The position numbers and the translations under genes are program-made. The notes under the pieces are model-generated. The model did not search any database, was not told the origin of the DNA, and saw only the letters and a list, made by a program, of their open reading frames with translations. A DNA stretch of 48,982 nt, taken from Sphingopyxis bauzanensis (GTDB lineage: Bacteria > Pseudomonadota > Alphaproteobacteria > Sphingomonadales > Sphingomonadaceae). This document shows positions 44,787 through 48,982 of the stretch, one piece after another (within the stretch, counting starts at the first letter, position 1; each line of letters begins with the position of its first letter). Where the stretch lies: positions 802,439 through 851,420 of the forward strand of contig NZ_NISK01000003.1 of the NCBI RefSeq assembly GCF_002205675.1, written 5' to 3'.

Positions 44787-45422
44787 ATGGTACAGTCCGA
44801 CTTGCTGGAATGCCCGATGGAGCCGCCAACGCTGCGCGAACGCCGCCGCGATGCGATCCTCGACGCCGCCGAAGCGCTGTTTCTCGAACAGGGCTATGAA
44901 CGCACCAGCCTCGCCGAAATCGTCAAACAGTCGGGCGGATCGCTCGCCACACTTTATGATCTGTTCGGCAACAAACAGGGACTGCTCCACGCGATTGCCT
45001 CGCGTTGGGGCAATGAAGCCCGATGCCAGCCGGCCGAATGCATGGCAGTTGCGGATCTGTCGAACGTCGAATTGCTCAGGGGCTATGCGCATCGGCAATG
45101 CGACCGGATGCAATCGCCGCGCGCCATCGCCTTGATGCGGATGCTGATTTCGGAAAGCTTGCGCGATCGCGATTTCGCGCTGCAAATCTATCGCGATCTC
45201 CACGTCCCGGCGATTGAGGAGCTGTCGGCGCTGTTTGCCGAATGGGCCGCGGCCGGTCAGGCCGAAATCGACGATCCCCAAGCAGCGGCGAAACTGCTGC
45301 TCAGCATCGTCATCGGCGATTCGATGCTCCACACGCTCGCGGGGCTCGAGGATGAATGGCTCGACAACGACCAGCTCGACTGGCGCCTCCAGCCGTTCCT
45401 GTCGCATTTCAAAATCGTCTAG
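44787..45422 (+). CDS. TetR-family regulator of the efflux operon
   Basis: A 211-residue repressor. The N-terminal TetR helix-turn-helix (about residues 17-62: RRRDAILDAAEALFLEQGYE, then LATLYDLFGNKQGLLHAI) is followed by an AefR-like C-terminal ligand domain. GGAGA before the ATG at 44787 supports the start; ATG 44817 is possible. It is divergent from the adaptor gene with a palindrome between, so it probably represses the pump until a ligand binds. Confidence 0.88.
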   Translation: MVQSDLLECPMEPPTLRERRRDAILDAAEALFLEQGYERTSLAEIVKQSGGSLATLYDLFGNKQGLLHAIASRWGNEARCQPAECMAVADLSNVELLRGYAHRQCDRMQSPRAIALMRMLISESLRDRDFALQIYRDLHVPAIEELSALFAEWAAAGQAEIDDPQAAAKLLLSIVIGDSMLHTLAGLEDEWLDNDQLDWRLQPFLSHFKIV

Positions 45423-45502
45423 CGGCATAGGCAACGCGCATCTGTTGACATGGCTGTCAATAACTGAAAGCCTGCTCCCTTCGGCATCGGGAGCATCGCA
45501 TC

Positions 45503-46855
45503 GTGGCCAGTACCGCCCTGCCATCGGCTGGCCAGCCCGGCCAGGCTGACACGCTGCGCCCGCGCACCGTCGCGGCCTACGCCGCCACCGCCGGGCCGAC
45601 GGTCATCCTCGGCCTGCCATTCAGCGTCTACCTGCCACCCTATATTGCCGAGGGCGGGGTGATTTCGGTGGCGCTGGTCGGGCTGCTGTTTTCGCTCACT
45701 ACCATCTGGGACGGGGTTGTCGATCCACTGATCGGGACGATGGTCGATCGCGTCCGCACCGGGCTCGGCGCGCATCGCCGCTGGATGCTGCTTGCGCTCG
45801 TGCCGCTCGCCTTGCTGCTGCTGGCGCTGGTGACGGTCGGCGACCGGCTGCCCTTTGCGGCGCTGTTCCTGATGATGGTGCTCTTTTACTCCAGCTACAG
45901 CCTGTACGAAGTCGCGCAATTGTCGTGGGGCTCGGCACTGGTCCGCACCCCGCGCGACAGCGCTTTGCTCTATGGCATGCGTGACTGGTTCGCGAAGATC
46001 GCGCTCATCCTGGCGTTTGCGGCACCCGCCGCGGCGCAAATCCTGATCCCGGGGGTCAGCCTGCAAGGCCGCATCATGGCCTATGCCAGCCTGTTCATGC
46101 TGATGGTGCCGATCGCGCTTTACGCGATCCGTCTCGTCCCGCCCCGCGCGGTCGTCGCCGAACCCGGCATCGGCTGGCGCAGCGAGCTTCGCGTCTCGCT
46201 GGCGTTCCCACCGCTGATGCTGCTGCTCGGGGTGCAGTTCCTCAACAGCTTCGCCTTCGGGTCGCTCACCTCATTGTTCGTCTTTTTTGCCGCTGCGGTG
46301 CTTGATCTCGACGGGCAAAGCGCGGTGCTGCTGTTCGCCAGCTTCATCGGCGGAGCGATCGCGTCGCCGGTCTGGACCTTGCTTGCGCGGCGTTACGGCA
46401 AGCCGCCGATGATGATCATGATGGGGCTGCTCATCTCCAGCCTGCTGATCGCCACATTGTTCCAACGGCCGGAGGGGGTCGGACAGGCGGCGGGCTTTTC
46501 GATCATGCTCGGGACCGGGTTTGTCGGATTGCTTTTCACCCATTCGATGCTCGCCGATATCATCCCGGGCGATGCGCTGCGCTGCGGGCGCAATCGCTCG
46601 GCGTTTCTGTTTGCGCTGCTCAACCTGATGCAGAAATTTGGCGTCGCTGCCGCCATCGCGGTCAGCTACCTGCTGCTTGATCTCGTCGGCTTCGATCCGA
46701 AAAATGGCGCGGCGGCGGCGCGCGAACTGCATCTGGTTTTTGGGCTCCAGCCGACGATCAGCTGGATGATCATGATCGCACTGCTCCTTTTGATGCGCCG
46801 GGCGCTAGCGCGCGAAGCCGACCCTGCACTTGCAATCGCCGCAGCGCGCCAGTAA
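45503..46855 (+). CDS. MFS transporter, GPH (MelB-like) symporter family
   Basis: A 450-residue transporter with about twelve helices. The motif TIWDGVVDPLIGTMVDRVRT followed by GAHRRWMLL is the glycoside-pentoside-hexuronide cation symporter signature (D-x2-D-P-x-x-G-x3-D-R-x6-G-x-x-R). MLADIIPGDALRCGRNRSAF in the second half agrees. It probably moves a sugar or related solute with sodium or protons. The start is GTG at 45503 with GGGAG upstream. No sugar-catabolic genes adjoin, so the substrate is unknown. Confidence 0.88.
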   Translation: MASTALPSAGQPGQADTLRPRTVAAYAATAGPTVILGLPFSVYLPPYIAEGGVISVALVGLLFSLTTIWDGVVDPLIGTMVDRVRTGLGAHRRWMLLALVPLALLLLALVTVGDRLPFAALFLMMVLFYSSYSLYEVAQLSWGSALVRTPRDSALLYGMRDWFAKIALILAFAAPAAAQILIPGVSLQGRIMAYASLFMLMVPIALYAIRLVPPRAVVAEPGIGWRSELRVSLAFPPLMLLLGVQFLNSFAFGSLTSLFVFFAAAVLDLDGQSAVLLFASFIGGAIASPVWTLLARRYGKPPMMIMMGLLISSLLIATLFQRPEGVGQAAGFSIMLGTGFVGLLFTHSMLADIIPGDALRCGRNRSAFLFALLNLMQKFGVAAAIAVSYLLLDLVGFDPKNGAAAARELHLVFGLQPTISWMIMIALLLLMRRALAREADPALAIAAARQ

Positions 46856-46948
46856 AGGCCGCTTTCATTCGGACAGATGCGCCGTTTTCCTTCCGCCTTT
46901 CGCCGACACGCTCGGGGAGGGTGGGCGGACTATTGCCCAAAAGCGCGC

Positions 46949-46977
46949 TTGACGCGGGGGGCGCGGCAACCCATCTG
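46949..46977 (+). promoter_or_regulatory. Possible promoter of secE-nusG
   Basis: TTGACG at 46949-46954 is followed after 17 bases by CATCTG, a poor -10 match. It is the only reasonable -35 in the 159 bases before secE. Low certainty. Confidence 0.3.
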
Positions 46978-47014
46978 GCCCGAAGCAGAATATTATTAGG
47001 ACAGGACGATCGAC

Positions 47015-47212
47015 ATGGCGAAAACCAGCCCGGCTGAGTTCATCAATCAGGTGCGCGCCGAAGCCCGGAAGATCGTCTGGCCGACGGGGCGTGAGACGTT
47101 GCAGACGACGATCATGGTGCTCATCATGACGACGATCCTCGCGCTGTTCTTTCTCGGCGTCGACACAGTTTTCAACGCGATCGTCAGCTGGCTGACGTCG
47201 CTCGCGCGCTAA
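47015..47212 (+). CDS. secE: Preprotein translocase subunit SecE
   Basis: A 65-residue inner-membrane protein with the SecE core EARKIVWPTGRETLQTTIMV and one membrane helix (about residues 35-58). It clamps SecY in the Sec translocon. Short single-helix SecE is normal outside the enterics. An AGGAC site precedes the ATG. It is 34 bases upstream of nusG, the conserved arrangement. Confidence 0.96.
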   Translation: MAKTSPAEFINQVRAEARKIVWPTGRETLQTTIMVLIMTTILALFFLGVDTVFNAIVSWLTSLAR

Positions 47213-47246
47213 TCGCCGCAGTTACAGGGACAGGATACGGACACAC

Positions 47247-47783
47247 ATGGCGCGCTGGTACATCATTCACGCCTATTCGGGTTTCGAGAACAAGGTGCGC
47301 GATTCGGTACTTTCCGAAGCCGAACGCATGGGCCTCAGCGAATTTGTCGAAGCGGTCGAAGTGCCGGTGGAAACCGTCACCGAGGTGAAGCGCGGCAAAA
47401 AGGTGCAGGCTGAACGCAAATTTTTCCCCGGCTATGTCCTCGCCAAGCTGACGATGACCGACGATGTCTATCACCTCGTGAAAAATACGCCGAAGGTCAC
47501 CGGCTTTCTGGGGTCGATGGGCAAACCGCAGGCGATCAGCGAATCCGAAGCCGCGCGCATCCTGAACAGCAAGGAAGAGGCTGCGGCCCGTCCGAAGCAG
47601 GAAATCCGCGTCGATTACGAAATCGGCGATCAGGTCAAGGTGCTCGACGGTCCGTTCGCCAGCTTCAACGGGCTGGTCGAGGAACTCGATTTCGAAAAGG
47701 CGCGCGTCAAGGTGTCGGTGTCGATCTTCGGTCGCGCCACCCCGGTCGAACTCGACTTCGAACAGGTCGAACGCATGAAGTGA
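47247..47783 (+). CDS. nusG: Transcription termination/antitermination factor NusG
   Basis: A 178-residue protein with the NGN domain (MARWYIIHAYSGFENKVRDS, KFFPGYVLAKL, then TPKVTGFLGS) and a C-terminal KOW domain (GDQVKVLDGPFASFNGLVEE). It binds RNA polymerase and couples it to Rho or the ribosome. Length and motifs are standard. In most alphaproteobacteria rplK follows; here it is followed by an acyl-CoA thioesterase gene. Confidence 0.97.
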   Translation: MARWYIIHAYSGFENKVRDSVLSEAERMGLSEFVEAVEVPVETVTEVKRGKKVQAERKFFPGYVLAKLTMTDDVYHLVKNTPKVTGFLGSMGKPQAISESEAARILNSKEEAAARPKQEIRVDYEIGDQVKVLDGPFASFNGLVEELDFEKARVKVSVSIFGRATPVELDFEQVERMK

Positions 47784-47823
47784 TGGCCGTTGGCTGTCGC
47801 TCCCTCAGGGAACGGATGACGAT

Positions 47824-48753
47824 ATGAGCCTGACTCCCGCCGAGATTCAGGCCCGCGTCGATCGCGCCCGCGAAATTCAATCCACTTTCTCGCCGGAAAA
47901 AGTCGTCGGCGCGGTCACTCGCCTGTTCGATCTTGTCCCCGCCGAAGCGCCCGACGAATATAGCTTCCCCGCCTTCAGCAAACCGACCCGCGACCGCATT
48001 TTCGGCGGACAGGTGATTGCGCAGGCGTTGGTTGCCGCGGCGCGCACCGTCGATCCGCGCAAATCGGCGCATTCGCTCCACGCCTATTTCCTGCGCGGCG
48101 GCGATGAAGCCAAGCCGCTGCATTTCCGCGTTCACCGCGATTTCGACGGGCGCAGCTTCGCCAACCGCCGCGTCGTCGTGCGTCAGGATGGCAAGGTGAT
48201 CTTCAACCTCACCGCATCCTTTCACGCCCCGGAACCCGGCGCCGCGCATCAGGTTCCGATGCCCGACCTGCTGCCGCCCGACCAATGCGTCGAATTCACC
48301 GAAAATCTTGCCGCTGATCCCAATGTCAGCGACGCGCAGCTCGATCGCATGGCGCGCCTCCGCCCGTTCGAGATGCGCAGTTTCCGGCCGCCCTCGACCG
48401 AAAAGGCGTCGGCGCATTATCAATGGTATCGTCTCGCGGCGCCGATCGGCGACGATCCGCTGCTCCACCGCGCCTTCCTTTCCTATGCGTCCGACATGGG
48501 GCTGCTCTCGTCCTCGCTGCTGCCGCACGGCTTCACCTGGTCGACCCCCGGGCTGTTTTCGACCAGCCTCGATCACGCGATGTGGTTCCATGACGATATC
48601 CGCGTCGATGAGTGGTTCGCCTATGTGATGGACAGCGACTGGACCGGCGGCGCGCGCGGCATCAACCGCGGCCTCGTCTTTCGCCAGGATGGCACGCTGA
48701 TCGCATCGGTGATGCAAGAGGGCTTGCTGCGGCTGGTGCCGCCCGCCGCCTGA
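47824..48753 (+). CDS. tesB: Acyl-CoA thioesterase II
   Basis: A 309-residue double hot-dog thioesterase that cleaves acyl-CoA to free acid and CoA in the cytosol. Motifs are RIFGGQVIAQALVAAARTVD, HSLHAYFLRGGDEAKPLHFR, FANRRVVVRQDGKVIFNLTA and SLDHAMWFHDDIRVDEWFAY, with an aspartate and glutamine/threonine site expected as in TesB. Length fits. GAACGGATGACGAT before the ATG offers a weak ribosome site. It follows nusG by 40 bases on the same strand. Confidence 0.95.
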   Translation: MSLTPAEIQARVDRAREIQSTFSPEKVVGAVTRLFDLVPAEAPDEYSFPAFSKPTRDRIFGGQVIAQALVAAARTVDPRKSAHSLHAYFLRGGDEAKPLHFRVHRDFDGRSFANRRVVVRQDGKVIFNLTASFHAPEPGAAHQVPMPDLLPPDQCVEFTENLAADPNVSDAQLDRMARLRPFEMRSFRPPSTEKASAHYQWYRLAAPIGDDPLLHRAFLSYASDMGLLSSSLLPHGFTWSTPGLFSTSLDHAMWFHDDIRVDEWFAYVMDSDWTGGARGINRGLVFRQDGTLIASVMQEGLLRLVPPAA

Positions 48754-48982
48754 GCCCAGGGCAATCGGGTGAAAGAAGTTGGTGACAAAGCGATGAAGTG
48801 TTGAATCAATGGTTCTCTTCTGAAGTGAGGAAGGGCGCGATTGATGATGCGGGCACGCTTGATTGACGCTTGGAAGGCGGAGTCGCTTGGCGATTGCTCA
48901 CAGCGGTGGCGAACGCACTCGTCATGACTGCGACAACCCGTCACTTGACTGGCAATGGACATGGCGGCGTACTGACCACCCG
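48754..48982. other. Tail of window, no gene recognised
   Basis: These 229 bases have lower G+C and no convincing reading frame, hairpin or RNA gene. A minus-strand frame crosses it but runs into tesB antisense and looks accidental. Confidence 0.4.

Noticed and set aside
46856..47014. tRNA gene before secE, where some genomes carry one
   Set aside because: No cloverleaf, T-arm (GTTCGA-like) or CCA end could be seen in this gap.
48621..48962. Minus-strand frame of 113 codons at the window end
   Set aside because: Half of it lies antisense to tesB and it has no ribosome site or recognisable sequence.

Overview
The window looks like chromosome of a sphingomonad alphaproteobacterium, most likely Sphingopyxis or a close relative. 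This is inferred from the G+C-rich codon use of the right two thirds, the TonB-receptor/peptidase gene style, the hutF-type histidine pathway and the FnrL/FixK/cco set; no rRNA or tRNA is present to confirm it.

Left third (1-15369): a microaerobic respiration block bounded by two insertion sequences. An IS21-family end (1-213) is followed by a small hypothetical gene, nnrS, an oxygen-sensing FNR-type regulator, a FixK-type regulator preceded by an FNR box, and a complete cbb3 oxidase operon ccoNOQP-ccoGHIS preceded by a perfect FNR box. The operon runs on by a 4-base overlap into an unrecognised exported cysteine-rich small protein. Then come a two-helix membrane protein, a receiver-only response regulator, a PDZ/SHOCT protein and a complete IS3-family element (14084-15369). 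Base composition here looks lower in G+C than the rest.

Middle (15603-28216): a locus that looks built for import and breakdown of a peptide-like or amino-acid-derived compound. It holds a TonB-dependent receptor, a secreted metal-dependent amidohydrolase, an ALDH7-type aldehyde dehydrogenase, an XRE/cupin regulator, an aberrant M19 dipeptidase, two related exported repeat proteins at either side, two acyl-CoA dehydrogenases and a LuxR-type regulator. A 16-base motif (core GAAATTTAT) recurs in the three promoter regions of this locus and is probably the operator of the XRE/cupin protein. This is the best candidate for an undescribed system.

Right (28285-35557): a full histidine-utilisation cluster, hutI-hutH-hutG-hutU on the minus strand and hutF-hutC on the plus strand, diverging from an 18-base perfect palindrome that should be the HutC operator. 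The pathway is the deiminase route (histidine, urocanate, imidazolone propionate, formiminoglutamate, formylglutamate, glutamate plus formate).

Far right (35657-48982): housekeeping and efflux genes. These are a class A penicillin-binding protein, a REP-like palindrome pair, an AlkD-like HEAT-repeat protein, an RND tripartite efflux operon with a divergent TetR regulator, a GPH-type sugar symporter, secE-nusG and an acyl-CoA thioesterase II. No RNA genes, CRISPR arrays or replication origins were recognised.
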